A stretch of 64,000 nucleotides of DNA from Inia geoffrensis (GCA_036417435.1 CM070910.1:18913501-18977500), one strand, 5' to 3'. Positions 47,866-60,001 are shown, numbered from the stretch's first letter. Made by a program: numbers and translations. The notes: generated by a model from the sequence alone, not told the origin.

Positions 47866-48790
47866 CTACAGGGTGGAAGAGCTTTGCTTATAGTCCCTAA
47901 GGATGACAGAGGCGTAGGTCGAGTTGGGAGGGGTGCAGAGCACCGACTCGGACACGGGGGAGCTGGGCGCCGAGCTGCCCGAGGCCGCCGAGTCGCGGAA
48001 GGGAGACGGAGGCGTCAGGGCCGGCGAGTCCTCCGGGGTTGGTTTGCTGGCCGCCCGCAGCTCCTCTCCCTCCTCCCCCAGGTCGTCTTCCTCCGTGTTC
48101 CCTTCCCGCTCGTACAAGTACTCCTGTAGTAGCCTGAACCTCTCGCTGTCGTCCTCGTCGTCGTCCTCGGCCGACGGGGAGACGGGCTCCTCCCCGAAGG
48201 TGCTCAGCTGCAGCGGCAGCATCTGCAGGTGCTGCGGCGGCGCCGGGGGCGGGAAGAGGGGCCGCACACCGTTCCCCGGAGCCCCGGGGACTGCGAGTAC
48301 CGAGTTGAAATCCGGGATCCCGGCGCTGAAATTGTTGACCACTCCCTGCAGCTGGTCCAAGAGGGATTTCTGCGCTGGCGGCGGCGGCGGCGGCTGCTGG
48401 AGGGGAGGGGGCAAGCCCCTGGGGACGGCCGGGTCGGCCAGGAAGAGGGGGGTCTCCTCTGCGGTCAGGTGGGGCGGCAGCGGCGGGGTGCTCACCACCG
48501 CGGTCGGCACGCGTCGGTGCACCACCATAGAAGGACTGCTGGGCGGGCTGAAGCCGATCGGCCGGGCACCCTCCTCCTCCACGCTGTAAAGGGTCTTGGT
48601 GCTGGTATCGGAGAAGGTCAGGCTCTTGCCGGAGCCTTGGTAACTTTTAGTGAGGGGTTTGATGACGGCTGTTTGGTTGCAGGCCGTCTCGTTGGTCTTC
48701 ACGTGCACAGAGAGGCGGTGCCACATGTGCTGTCCCTTGGGCACCTGTCTTCCACCTGGTTCAGACCATGACACAGACTTGCCATTAAAA
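47866..48790 (-). CDS. GRM1: GRM1 terminal coding exon (long mGluR1a C-terminal tail)
   Basis: Encodes the last 307 residues of metabotropic glutamate receptor 1, a Gq-coupled class C GPCR at postsynaptic sites; this exon is the long cytoplasmic tail. The acceptor is 'attcatag' just before 48790 and the exon enters in phase 2: one base T completes a codon, then F-N-G-K-S-V-S-W. Visible landmarks, counted from the V of GKSVSW as 1, are GQHMWHRLSVHVKTNE (14-29), a proline run (124-133), an acidic run EDDDEDDSE (203-211), the Homer-binding PPSPF (255-259; 47998-48012) and the PDZ ligand SSTL at the end (299-302), then the stop. If mGluR1b is 906 residues with 20 unique ones (recalled), 886+1+307 gives 1194, the known human mGluR1a length. 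The region is GC-rich. Confidence 0.97.
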
Positions 48791-48820
48791 CTATGAATAA
48801 AATAGAGATGGGTTTATTTG
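48791..48820 (-). promoter_or_regulatory. GRM1: splice acceptor of the GRM1 last exon
   Basis: On the minus strand 'catctctattttattcatag' ends in AG directly before the exon. The pyrimidine tract is moderate and interrupted by A and G, weaker than that of the 85-bp cassette. Confidence 0.85.
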
Positions 48821-49111
48821 CAGATATATCATGCACACAGGGTGACATACATATAAAACAGTTGTTAGCCCAGCTCAAAGCAATTTGACTCCCCCCTCGA
48901 CGGTATGTTATGCTTGTCCTCCACACCCCTACCCTCTCCTTATTATACATCCAACACCCAAATCTGCAGTGACCCCAGGTTGCCTCTGAAGCAACCGGGG
49001 ATTCCATCCACCTCAAGACAAGGTAGGACATTCTGACCTTGAGAAAAGTTGTAGGGGAGAACAGCCGCCTTGTGTAGAAGCAGCTCTTTTAGGTCTATGA
49101 TTTCACAGCTA

Positions 49112-49142
49112 TTACACACACACCCACACACATACACACACA
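49112..49142. repeat. (CA)n microsatellite, imperfect
   Basis: 'acacacacacccacacacatacacacacac' in a GRM1 intron. Confidence 0.9.
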
Positions 49143-51082
49143 CTCTAAGGCAATGATAAAATTGTTGCTCAGTGCAAGCCTTTGAAAGATTCCAAAATTG
49201 ATGGAGGAAACAAATTAAAAGTAAAATCTTAGTTACACATGGACAACAGAGCATAATGACCATAGCTATTGCCTCCCTTTCTTCTTAGTCCCTGGAACAA
49301 ATTAAAACACACCGATAAGGCTACTCGCATTGTCCTGTGAAGTTATAAAATACATCCTCTCAGTTGCCCATTCTGATATGCAGGTATTTCCTGTGTTAAC
49401 AGGGGTGGCATGATTGTGCACATGGCATCTGTACAGAAGAGAAAAAAAGGAGACGACAGAAAAACCCAGACCCATGCTTCACTTAAGAGTATCCTAACTT
49501 TCGGCTTTCTTTTTATTTCAAAGTATTATTCCTGACACATACAGTGGATCACAATTCACATAGCATCTAGTTTGGGATTTTCACACTGGCAGCATTTAAT
49601 GAGGTGTGTTTGAAAGAGACAGAACTGGAAGGCCCAGAAAAATACAAATACCCATATCCTGCTTTAGTCTTCTCGCATAGTTTGATGCAAATGTGACAAA
49701 ACTAAGATTCAGACAAAGCAGAAGTTACTGAGACCAGACTTCTCTGGGGCCTTTCCCTCATTGAGCATTGGTGAAGACGAGTCTTAGGGCACCAGCAATC
49801 CTCCACACTTACCAACTTTCATTTTCATGGGATCCCCATAAAACCAACCAAACAGAATATATCTCTGAAGGACAAAAAAAAATGAGATGTACTGGGTGCA
49901 TATACTACAAATTCTATTCTGTCTGTTCTAATAATTCTGGTCTTACTTTCGGACTCAGTTTATTTTCTGTATAATTTTTAGCAGATGGTGGTACGTTAAC
50001 ATAACATACTATTAATAACAATAGTGTTAATACTTAAATCGGGAAAATCACTTTTTTTCTTCTTTTATTTTTTTTTCAGGAGTTTGTTTTTTCTTTGTGT
50101 CCACGAAAACAACAGAGAAAGCGGCACAATAATGACACATTTTTGACATTAAAAGGAAGAGGGAAAATGAGTATTTTTTTCTTAGGTGGATATGTGAAAT
50201 AGACTATTTCATATCGGATTCTTTTGTTTGGAAAAATATAGGAAATGATCAATAGTTAACATAATGGTTTATTTAATCATTTTGAAAATACAAGAATGAC
50301 TACTTCAAAAATTATATGTGAGTTCCACATTTATGATGAAGGTAGTGTTTTGACATTTCAAATTTTATAATCCTGAAAGTGGAGTCAAATAAATACAGAT
50401 TTGTGTTGAAAGTCGGATATCAATTATAGAAAATTCTGGATATAAAAGTTTTAAAATAGATATAACAGGTAAAGTTTTCTCATTATTTGGGAAGAAGGCA
50501 GTTTTTCCATATATCTGATAATCTATGCTGTATTTTTAATAGTCCAAGAAAAATCTCATCTCCAAAATACTATATCAAAATTAATATTTCACTCAAACGT
50601 ATGCTTAATATAATCTCTAAGAATGTATATCTGCTTATAAATGTGAAATTACTGACTTATCAACCTCTACACTCTCTTGTTAGAATAGCTGACTCTCTCC
50701 TGAGGTGAGCAAACTGAAGAATGAGCCGGTGGTGTTCTGGCAAGAGCAGTCAACCAGCCAAAGGCAAGACCAGAACCCACAGCTCCTCTCCTGAGTTTGA
50801 AATTCTAGGCAAGCTCGCCTCCCACTTTCACCTTTCTCAGTTTCCTCATCTCTCACTCTACTCACACTTTTTCCTCTCCTTATGCATTTAATATGCCTCT
50901 TCCAGAAAGTATAAGACTGCCCAGTTGCCTCTTGCCTTGCATAAATACGCTTTAGTGTAATTTCCAACTGCAATGCTTTGCATCCCTTTCAATTGCAATG
51001 GAAACATTTTTTCCTTCTCCAGATGCTTGCCTCTCCATGCTCATTAAGAAAATCACTAAACTACGAGGCTGCTTGTGTCATT

Positions 51083-51085
<3 letters not shown>

Positions 51086-51114
<29 letters not shown>
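51086..51114. repeat. (GT)n microsatellite
   Basis: Uninterrupted GT run of about 14 units in a GRM1 intron. Confidence 0.95.
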
Positions 51115-51118
<4 letters not shown>

Positions 51119-51649
51119 AAAAACCAATTCCCTTGAGAGTTAGTCTGACCTAATTCAATCAGTAGGCTTAGATATCCAAACAAAACATTGCCCAGTCTCC
51201 ATATATGCCAGCAAAAAAGGTAACCTTGTATTGCTGGGACTTAGTTCACTCTCTAGCTCCCTCACATGGGTAGTTTGCCACCTTGTCCAGGGGTCCTATA
51301 TGAGCCTCTTTTGCAATCATGTAAAAGGCATTATTAATCATCTTGCAGACAGATATGATCACAATTTAGTTCTATTTAATCCAATAGCAATTTTATTCTT
51401 GTGATGGAAGATTTTCACCCTGGCTGTCAAAAGTAGCAGCTTTCCTTCCCCTCAGAGTCTTGCTCTAGATTTTCTGTAAAGTGCTGTTTAATTAGGAAAC
51501 AGTTATAATGCCCTAGGGAATTTATCAGATTAAGAAAATTAGATTAACCTTTTCTTTTTCAAGGACAAAATAAATTGCTTCCTAAAAACCAGAGTGGAGG
51601 AAAGGCACCATCTCATAGAAACTGCATCACAGTGTATAAACTTTGGTCT

Positions 51650-51980
51650 TTCTAGATTAGTTATTTTTAACCTATGGTTCACAGACAGCTTGAATGGTCC
51701 ATGAATCTACATGTACATTAAAGCACTGTTTTTAGGCTGAATCAATATTATGTTTTTGTAGATTATGGGCTGCTATTTTTAAACACAAAATGCTGTTATG
51801 ATAAATGGTACTTCTAGATACAAGTGTAACTAAGTTCTGAGAAGCCTTTTTTCATGTTTTGTGTTCAAGTGGCCATTAATGAAGGTACAATTACTGTCAG
51901 AGATTCAGGTGAGGGTTTAATAACCATTTTCGTGTGACAGTGATTATCCTATTTGAAAAGGTTGAGAACCCATTGCTGTG
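51650..51980. mobile_element. possible hAT/Charlie-type element
   Basis: 'ttatttttaacctatggttcac' at the left and 'ggttgagaacccattgctgtg' at the right look like degraded inverted ends of a hAT element. The interior is unassigned. Confidence 0.4.
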
Positions 51981-54149
51981 ATAGTAAGAGAAAAATTTAT
52001 AAACTATGGGTCAGCAAAAAGGAATAAATGCAATATTATTATGAAACAAGGCTTTTATCGAAACCCAGATATAACTTTAATACATCGTGTTCCAGCCATC
52101 AGCCTCTTCATTCTATTATTTAAGTTTACTTGGTTCCCTAATCTTAGGAAAAACAACCTGGTTTAGAAACAACACAAAATTGTCACAGAGCACCCGGCCT
52201 TTCTTGCTCTGACTTCAAACGACAGGCGTCAGACTGAACAATCTTATATTTGAAGACCAAATGCAGTAGTGTTTGGAGTAAATACCTCCAGTGGCTAAAT
52301 ATATTTGCTGATATTGAAGTGATTGGAGGAAATCACTGTGAGGCCTAGGAGGGGCTAGAGACATGGAGGATGATACGTGCTGAGAGTCCTGCAGAGCTAA
52401 GTGGGGGGAGGGCAGAGGCTCCAGCTCCAGCTCCAGCAGGCTTGGGATCTTACTTTGGTTTTTCTTTCCTTAGATAAGTATCACAATCCCCCCAAACAGA
52501 AAACCCAATATTTACAGCACTTTAGAGAATAGTTGGAAGTGGGTGGTGTAAACAGATTAGTGTATCTTTTTTTTTTTTTGCAGATTAGTTTACCTTTGGC
52601 ATTCAGAGTGATCCTGTCTGTTTTATTTGTTTCGGTAAGTACTAGTTACATCTACAGAGTACACTGCTCTCTGCTCCAGAGATGTCTGAAATGGGAATAA
52701 CAGTGGGTGGATGTTTGAGATCAGGAGGGACGCATCCTGCACAAGCTGCCTGAGGGGGAAGCTTGCACAACACCTGTCTCCATTATGTCCAATGCAAGTG
52801 TTTGCCACTAGGCTTAATAGCTGCACAACAGACGTAAGGATGGCATCCAGAGAGCCCAGACAAGGCAAGACCTTCCCAAGAGGAGGGAAGTCTCACTCCT
52901 TGGAATCTGAGGAGGGTAGCATTTGTTTTCTTTGAAAATGAAAATGGAAACAGGAAATGCCATTGGATCACAGCGTGGAGAGAATGGCTCACCAAGTAAA
53001 CAAGCTACAGCCACAGGCTTGCAGACAGTTCTGCTGTGGCCCTGCAGCTACGACTGGGACAGTTGGCCTTTCAGGGAGGAGGTGGTGTTGCCCTGAGACA
53101 CTTCAGATGGGATGCCAGAGCTGCCCTGTCCAGGTATCTCACCTCCACCTGCTTCAGCAAGCTGGTACCAGAATGCAGTTTGAACAGTGATTCTTGTAGC
53201 ACATCAGGCATAGGACTATTTGAAACCATTTGAGTCAGACTCCTGTTTTCCCAGGCAACCCCAAGTTAGTCTTCAACACAAAGAACTCCCACTGACTCCA
53301 GTTTCCCTTCTTGAAAGCTTTCCAGAAATAATATGCATATTTAGTATATATTCTGTATATATATATATCTATATATCTTTGGAAGCTTATCTGAACATAT
53401 TTAAAATTTCTCACCTTATTGAATCACCACTTCTTGTAAGGTAGAGAATCTCTGAATGTGTTGGTGAAGACAAACGCTTTTCGATATCACGAGAACATGG
53501 TAGTTTCTGATGATATTAAATCTTAAATGGCATTGTGAATTTTATCTCTCTCCTCTTTGATTCTAACCTCATCATAAACTAATCAGAAAACCATTTGGCT
53601 TGCTGAAATATACAATATCACAAAGTCTAAATATACAGTCCTCCTTTTAGAATCGTTAGATCAATCACATTGAATATCCTAAAGTTATATGATTCAGGAT
53701 AAAAGACAACATAAAGAAAATCAGTTTGCCTTTATTAAGCCTTGTGCTTTCTCCAATGAATTAATTAAGAAAAAGACATCCACAAATGAAATTACCTCAT
53801 CAATAAAGTATGTAAGAGCCCATAAACTGTGTCCAGGTGTAGGGTCAACTGTTTTGAGAAAATTGACAAATCTATTTCAAACTAAAGAGTAGAATTCTAA
53901 TGGTTACTAAACTTTTTCTAAGTACATTTTGAATGGCCTTCGGCTCAACCTAATAATGATTGTTGGCTGAGGAAAGAAATTCTTGTGCCAAAGTTTATTT
54001 ATGACATCATGTTGGTACAGCAGCATTGTTTTAGCAGAGGTATACCACGTGTAATTATATTCCTCCAGGAGGTATAGATGAACCTAATTATGTTCCTTTT
54101 GAAGAAAGTTCAGGTCAAGCATTATCATTTTTTTCTATGCTCCATGCTT

Positions 54150-54396
54150 CCAGACATATAATTCTTTTTTTTTTTTTTTTTTTTTTTTTTGCGGTACGCG
54201 GGCCTCTCACTGTTGTGGCCTCTCCCGTTGCGGGGCACAGGCTCCGGACGCGCAGGCTCAGCGGCCATGGCTCACGGGCCCAGCCGCTCCGCGGCATGTG
54301 GGATCTTCCCGGACCAGGGCACGAACCTGCGTCCCCTGCATCGGCAGGCGGACTCTCAACCACTGCGCCACCAGGGAAGCCCCCAGACCTATAATT
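54150..54396 (-). mobile_element. young CHR-type SINE in GRM1 intron
   Basis: T-run (about 54166-54190), 'gcggtacgcgggcc', head ending 'gggaagccc' (about 54382). Flanks 'ccagacAtataatt' (54150-54163) and 'ccagacCtataatt' (54383-54396) differ by one base. It is in the same orientation as GRM1 transcription. Confidence 0.95.
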
Positions 54397-54621
54397 TTAA
54401 TAGCAAGTCTTTCGATGCTCTTCAGCAATACTTGAGTCCTCACATTTTCCCTGGAAATATAGGGCAGTTGCATTGCCCTGCAGGGATTACTCCTCAGAAG
54501 CAGGAGAGATCTAGGCAGACCATAATGATCCAGTAGGCAGCTTTATTTCTATCACTAGTCCCTTTGCCTTGCTTGTTCACAAAAGCTGTGGAAACCGAAG
54601 GTCACAAAAAGAACATACCTT

Positions 54622-54634
54622 CCCCCCCCCCCCC
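54622..54634. repeat. C13 homopolymer
   Basis: Thirteen C in a row on the plus strand (G-run in GRM1 sense). Prone to length error in sequencing. Confidence 0.9.
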
Positions 54635-55819
54635 ACCGCAGGAAAAACCAAGGCTAAAAATAGTCAGTCTCAGTCTATGGTGCACAGCTTGGAAGCTACC
54701 AATCTTCTCCTGATCCTTTACTATCTCCAGAAAGCTTGAGTAGATCTTATTTCAAAAGTTCTTTACAACCAACCTGTTAGCTTTGCTGACTGTTGCATTA
54801 TTTTTTGTCACCTACCAATGATGGACCCACATTCAGCCTTTGTTTTTGCTTTTAGGCACTCACCTTTAAGTCATGAAATGTTAAGTGACTCTCTTCTCTC
54901 TCTGGCCCTGCTGTTATGACACGACAAGCATATCTACTAGTCCCATCAATCCCTTTTGACAGGCAGCCAGCAGCTGTCATAATCAGGATGTCCCTCCTGT
55001 GTTCTTGGTCAGACTCAACGCTTGGTGCAAGAAACACTCAATGCTTTTTGACTCGGGAGAATTACAGAGAATGCATCCAAGCCGACTAGAGTGGCTCTGA
55101 TCTAGATGTGCAGAGTCCTCCCAACCACCACTTATTTTTCCCTCCAAGAGTCAGTACGATTTGACTGAGACCACACACTTTCTATTGGGGCCTTTCCAGG
55201 GAATGTCAGAACACGACTTCCCAATGCACTCCACTGAGGGAAGAGAAGAGATGCTAGGGCCCCATTCACCAGGCTCCATGGCCAGGTTCAGTAGAAAAGA
55301 TTTGAACAAATTGGGCTCTTCTCATCTGAAGAGCTATTCAAGCTACAGACACCTCATCAGTGAGCTCCCTCCTGCTGCAGGAATGTGTACCTTTGACTCT
55401 CCCAGGAGTTTGAAGGGCTGTAAAGGAACAGCTGAAAATGACCACAGACTCCGTGCACAATGAATTGAACATGGTCTACGTTCTTTTGTTGACTTAAAGA
55501 GACACTGTCAAGATCTAAAGGTCAAAAATTGGACCAAACATGCACCGGTTTTATCAGATGGAGAAAATCTGATAAAAGCACTAAAGGTCTGGGAAAATAG
55601 CTACTTTCCTTTTTTGTTTGTTTTTTTGTTTTTTTTGCAAAACTCACTTTTTGTGGGACTCACAGAACTTTTGTTTTGTGCTCCCCAGGGCATAGGAGGC
55701 ACCCAGCAAAGGCTGGTGTCCACCTCATCAAACTGACATTATGGAATCCTTCCATAAATTCAAATTATGGCTTTTACCTTGATGCAGACAGGATCATATC
55801 AAACATTTGTGTAGCAGCA

Positions 55820-55841
55820 AAAAAAAAAAAAAAAAAAAAAG
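55820..55841. repeat. A-run, about 22 bases
   Basis: Homopolymer A following 'gtagcagc'. Could be the tail of a lost retrocopy, but no body is recognisable upstream. Confidence 0.85.
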
Positions 55842-56200
55842 GCAAAGAAAGAAAACAAAAGAAAGAGCTCTGTTTGCCAAGGAGAAGCTAACAAATTTGT
55901 GAAGGGGGAAGATTCACTTTCAAGTTTGTGAGTGGGAGTCACAAACAAAAGGGAATCTCTAGAACGGGAAAAACATGTTGCCTCTTGCATGAAAACATAA
56001 AAAAGCAAAAAGACGAACAGCTTGACAGTGTCCTTTTAAGAACAATGGACGATCAAATTAAGGCAGTCGTGCAAACCATGGCACGTAAATGGTTCCTCGT
56101 TCTTGATGGCATGCACCACATCTGTTTCCGTGTTAGAAAGTAGAAAAACCCAGGAGAGAGAAAGCAAGGGGCAAACCACTATTGTTTCCATGCAGCTTCT

Positions 56201-56205
56201 CTTAC
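56201..56205 (-). promoter_or_regulatory. GRM1: splice donor of the mGluR1b cassette
   Basis: GTAAG immediately after the 85th exon base, with 'AATGT' as the exon end. The -1 base is T and not the consensus G, a feature that often goes with alternative use. Confidence 0.85.
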
Positions 56206-56290
56206 ACATTCACTGCAGTGTGTGGGTTTTCAAAGCTGCACATGTGCCGACGGACACTGTCTGGTGGGCGAGAATTCTGGCTGCCTCTTC
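56206..56290 (-). CDS. GRM1: GRM1 85-bp alternative cassette exon (mGluR1b tail)
   Basis: On the minus strand a strong acceptor ('ctttttcttttccatcttcag') precedes 56290 and the donor GTAAG occupies 56205-56201, giving an exon of exactly 85 bases. It enters in the same phase as the last exon: the first G completes AAG, then K-R-Q-P-E-F-S-P-T-R-Q-C-P-S-A-H-V-Q-L and TGA. This is the alternative tail of mGluR1b (beta), known from an 85-base insertion. Coding part 56230-56290. Inclusion replaces the 307-residue tail (Homer and PDZ motifs lost) with 20 residues. The human tail as I recall it has S where this one has R (Q-after-T-R). The exon is too short for an ORF scan and was found by reading. 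Confidence 0.96.
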
Positions 56291-56320
56291 CTGAAGATGG
56301 AAAAGAAAAAGATACCCAGT
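56291..56320 (-). promoter_or_regulatory. GRM1: splice acceptor of the mGluR1b cassette
   Basis: Minus strand: a long pyrimidine tract 'tatctttttcttttccatcttcag', with branch-point-like 'ctcactcac' some 15 bases further upstream. Stronger by eye than the acceptor of the last exon. Confidence 0.85.
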
Positions 56321-56983
56321 GAGTGAGCGGTTATACACGTATATAGAGATGGCGATCACACCACTTGGGCGGTGCCAGGGCTGGGGTAGGGCCTAGCTTG
56401 GCTCTCGAGCCTTTCTCCACGTAACCTGCACCTGCACATCCTCGATCTTCCTTGTGTTGCCCAGCTGTTTCTTACTGCCAGGCCCAATTCTGAAAGTCAC
56501 ATCAGTGGAGTGCATTCTTTCTTTTACCTTGTGGGACCGTCTCTTCCCAAGCGGCAGGTGCATTCTCAGCTGTGTATGTGTCTATCCCAAATTGGCTCTC
56601 TTCCCTCCACCCTTGACACTCTCCTTTAATCTTGGAGGCAGCAGACTCCACCTAAATCTTCCCACCCACCATCCCTCTTAAAGGGTGCTCATGGGTTCAT
56701 GTCTTACACTGTGACTTGTAGTGCTAATTTTACTCTATATTATGTTATCATAAAAGCAGTGCTGTCACTTAGCATAAAGTCACATGTATCTCTTGGCCCT
56801 CATAAGATGGAATGTATCTTGTGGTGGAAAGAAGGGAAGTGGCAAGAGGTTGGGCAAGCCTCCCACCAGGGGAGAACGTCATCTCATTCCCTGGTTGGAT
56901 GTCTCCTTGTACAGCACAGAGTGTGTGTGTGATAAGGGGAGAAGAGCCCTGACTTGATATGACCAGGATGATGGGGCGGCCAT

Positions 56984-57015
56984 GTGCAGGTGGCCATGTG
57001 CAGGTGGCCTTTCCA
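56984..57015. repeat. 14-bp tandem duplication
   Basis: 'ggccatgtgcaggt' occurs twice in a row, followed by a third 'ggcc'. Confidence 0.85.
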
Positions 57016-59821
57016 GCATCTGTTGGAGTGCGGATACGTGGGTTTCACACAAGTTAAGGACACATGAGTTTCCCACTTTATTAGGTGGTGGGATAAAGTC
57101 ATCTTAGTGTCACTCCACATAAGAGGGCAGCCAATCATAGGAGAGAATTTGAGGAACAAGATGCTAAAGATGAACCATCAGCAGGTGCTGTGAGTGGTGT
57201 GGATAAGGTCACAGTCAGGAAGACCCTATAGGGCTTTCTAGAAACTCAGAAATGTTCTGTCAATCATCCTTGGGCCACCTACCCCAAGATCCTGGTGACA
57301 ATTATCCAGTGTTAATCAGAAGAGGACCACAACAGCTCCAGGCAAGTCAAAGACCTTTGTCAACTCTCCTATCTCTGTTTCCCATCACAGCAAGCAGAAA
57401 AAGGGAAATTCAGAAGAGGGAAGAGGCAGAGATATTTCAGGAGCAGACCGCGTCCCTTCCTAGTCCAAGTCTTTCAGGCTGAAGCCTGACATTGTTCTGG
57501 GAAGGAGAGATGTGAGTTTGAGGTTTGAAACAAGAATCCAGTGGAATATCTTTTTAATACCTGAAAGCAAGGAATCTAGTATGAATGCAGAAGGTGAGAA
57601 AAAAGATTTTTCATAGCGCAGTTGAAGGTGAAGGAGAAAAAATAAAATTGATCAATATGTATATTTCCATCAAGTTTGGACCATTCAATAAACGATTTGA
57701 AAGCACATGATCTACCCAGAACAATCTGAAGTCCTCATCCAGAGATAAGAACTTGAAACACCTTTGGTGTAATTTTATTACCACTACAATAATCAATTTA
57801 CTTAAGAAAATTAGACAAAGAGATAATGTTTGTTACTGAATGAAGCAAAGTAATATGACATTTAATATGCCCACCTGAAATTACAAAGATCATGAAAACA
57901 ATGAAAACATTAGCAGTAGATGCCCAGGAATAAAAATATGATGTTTGAATATATAATGAAGTTACTGGTAGAAAAGGGCATTTCACCTGTAAACTAATGT
58001 TAAAGCAACTTCATTTCTCATGAAAGAAGGCAGAAAATACACTCAATGCATTTGGCTTTGCCTTGTTAAACTGCCTGCATCCCCTTGAATCCTGCAATTA
58101 ATTCTCCTTTAGATAATGTCTGTATGTGGCCTGGTCCAGTGGTGCTGGGAAGCCAGGACCCTGGCAGGGCTGGCTTCCTGTCCCTGTGACCAATACAGAC
58201 ACACGGTGGGTCCCTTATCAGAAGGGCGCTCTATTCAGGGTTTAGTGCTCTGTGGTCATCCTTTTGATACTTGTAATCATTTTATCACTTAATTTGTGTT
58301 TTGTAAGTGATGTTCCATGTGGAAACGGAGCATGCACTGGGGGTTTAGAGCCTCATCTCATGCATGATACTGCCTCTCTGGACAGGTTTTCAGTTTCTTG
58401 TTCCTTGCACCCCCCCCCTTGGGGGCCAGAGCCCATCCAGCCTCCCACTGCCTACCCCTGCCCAACGATCACTGTCACCCTCCTCCCCTGCCAGGGGACT
58501 GTGGGAACGGGCGTGGGAAGATCAGTTCAGGATCAGGTGCACATGCCCAATAACATCTCAAGGCAGCTGATGGCCGTGGCCAACTCCTCCTTGAACTGGC
58601 AGGTCCACTGTGCATTTGGTGAGGAGCACGGCAGGGGTGAGCCTCTCACTCATCCTCCATGCGTGTACCTTGCCAGTCCCTGTACTGTTGTTGCGATACC
58701 CTTGAGGGCTGCCAGTCTACCACGGGCTGGGGCAGGAGGCACCTGGAAAGGGGAGGTGCCTGGTTCAGTTTCTCTGTGGCATCTACCCAGTGACTGGCTG
58801 GAGGGGAACCTGGCAGCCTGAGCGTGTGTGCGGAGTCACTGGGTGGCTAGCTGCTGCGCCTGGCAGGGTCTGTGCTTGCGCGTCAAATATCCCCCGCAAG
58901 GGAGTACAGCGTTACATGGCAAATAAGAAACAAAAATGACAGGTCTACAGAGAGACAGTAGAAGAAAGGAAAGGGCTTTATATTTTAGTGCCTTTAACAT
59001 TTTTCCCTCTATGTTTTCAACCAGGGGCTACGGGTTTTCATTTTGCACTGGGCCATGCAATTGATACAGCTGGTCCTGTCTGCTGGAATGTACAGATGAT
59101 GGATGATAAAAACCATGGGGAAATGTCTTGACAGCTTAGAGACTTGTTCTGCTGACATTAGCATAGGTGTACACAGTGTGGCATGAGGGACAGCTCAGCA
59201 CTTGTGTCTCCTGGGGACTGGGGCAGGAAGCTCTGTGCCCTCTGTAGCTGACTTAGAAATACTCTTGCAGTTATGGACAGTTCTGTGGTTGTTTTGGGGG
59301 TTTCAACCATATTGACAACCAAATTTCACATAGTAACTCCAAGCAATCCCAAAGTCACCTTTAACTATTGATTGAAATAGTTGAAAAAATTACAGCATCT
59401 CCTTCATGGTTCCATTTCTTTAGTCTCTGACTTTGTGTTGAAGTGAAATGCAAATGACCTATGCATACAGATCTTACTTTTATGAAAGAAGAGGATTATT
59501 AAAGGTTACAGGTCAAGACCTGAAAAATCTGATTCCAGAGTGGCCATTTTATCAACTGCATTAAATCTGAGAGAAGGAGCTGGACTTTGGGGTATTTTTA
59601 ACAACCGTAGAACCATATATTCAACCAACCCCAGAGTCCGCAAGCCAGAGTAAAAGCTTGGAGGGAAAATGCAGCATATGTAGGCTTGTCAAATGTAAAT
59701 CCCAAATCTGTGCTGAATCTTTTGGCAGAAACTGTGGATTTAATGAAACCCCAGAAGTTTAGTTAGAAAGATTCATCTTCAATTTCTTCTGAAAATGCAA
59801 AGCTTTTGTTTTTCTTTCTTC

Positions 59822-59917
59822 TCTTTCCCCCTTCCTTCCTTCCTTCCTTCCTTCCTTTTTCCTCCCTCCCCCACTTCTTTCCTCCCTCCTTCCCTCCCTC
59901 TTGCTCTCTCTCTTTCC

Positions 59918-59984
<67 letters not shown>

Positions 59985-60001
59985 TCATCTTTCTTTCTTT
60001 C
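59822..60001. repeat. polypyrimidine (CCTT)n/(CTTT)n tract
   Basis: About 180 bases of C/T, with a nearly pure (CTTT)n run at about 59920-59985. Apparent open frames on both strands here are artefacts of the repeat. Confidence 0.95.

Larger units (their letters stand above)
48821..54149 (-). other. GRM1: GRM1 intron between cassette and last exon (left part)
   Basis: Intron sequence with no supported further exon. It holds (CA)n near 49112-49142, (GT)n at 51086-51114 and a possible hAT element at 51650-51980. Short frames such as 52711-53233 have no recognisable domain. Confidence 0.7.
54397..56205 (-). other. GRM1: GRM1 intron between cassette and last exon (right part)
   Basis: Intron sequence with a 13-base C-run at 54622-54634 and an A-run at 55820-55841. 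No further exon recognised. Confidence 0.7.

Noticed and set aside
47924..48771. 221- and 180-codon plus-strand frames over GRM1
   Set aside because: Antisense shadows of the GC-rich GRM1 last exon; Ser/Arg/Gly low-complexity translations.
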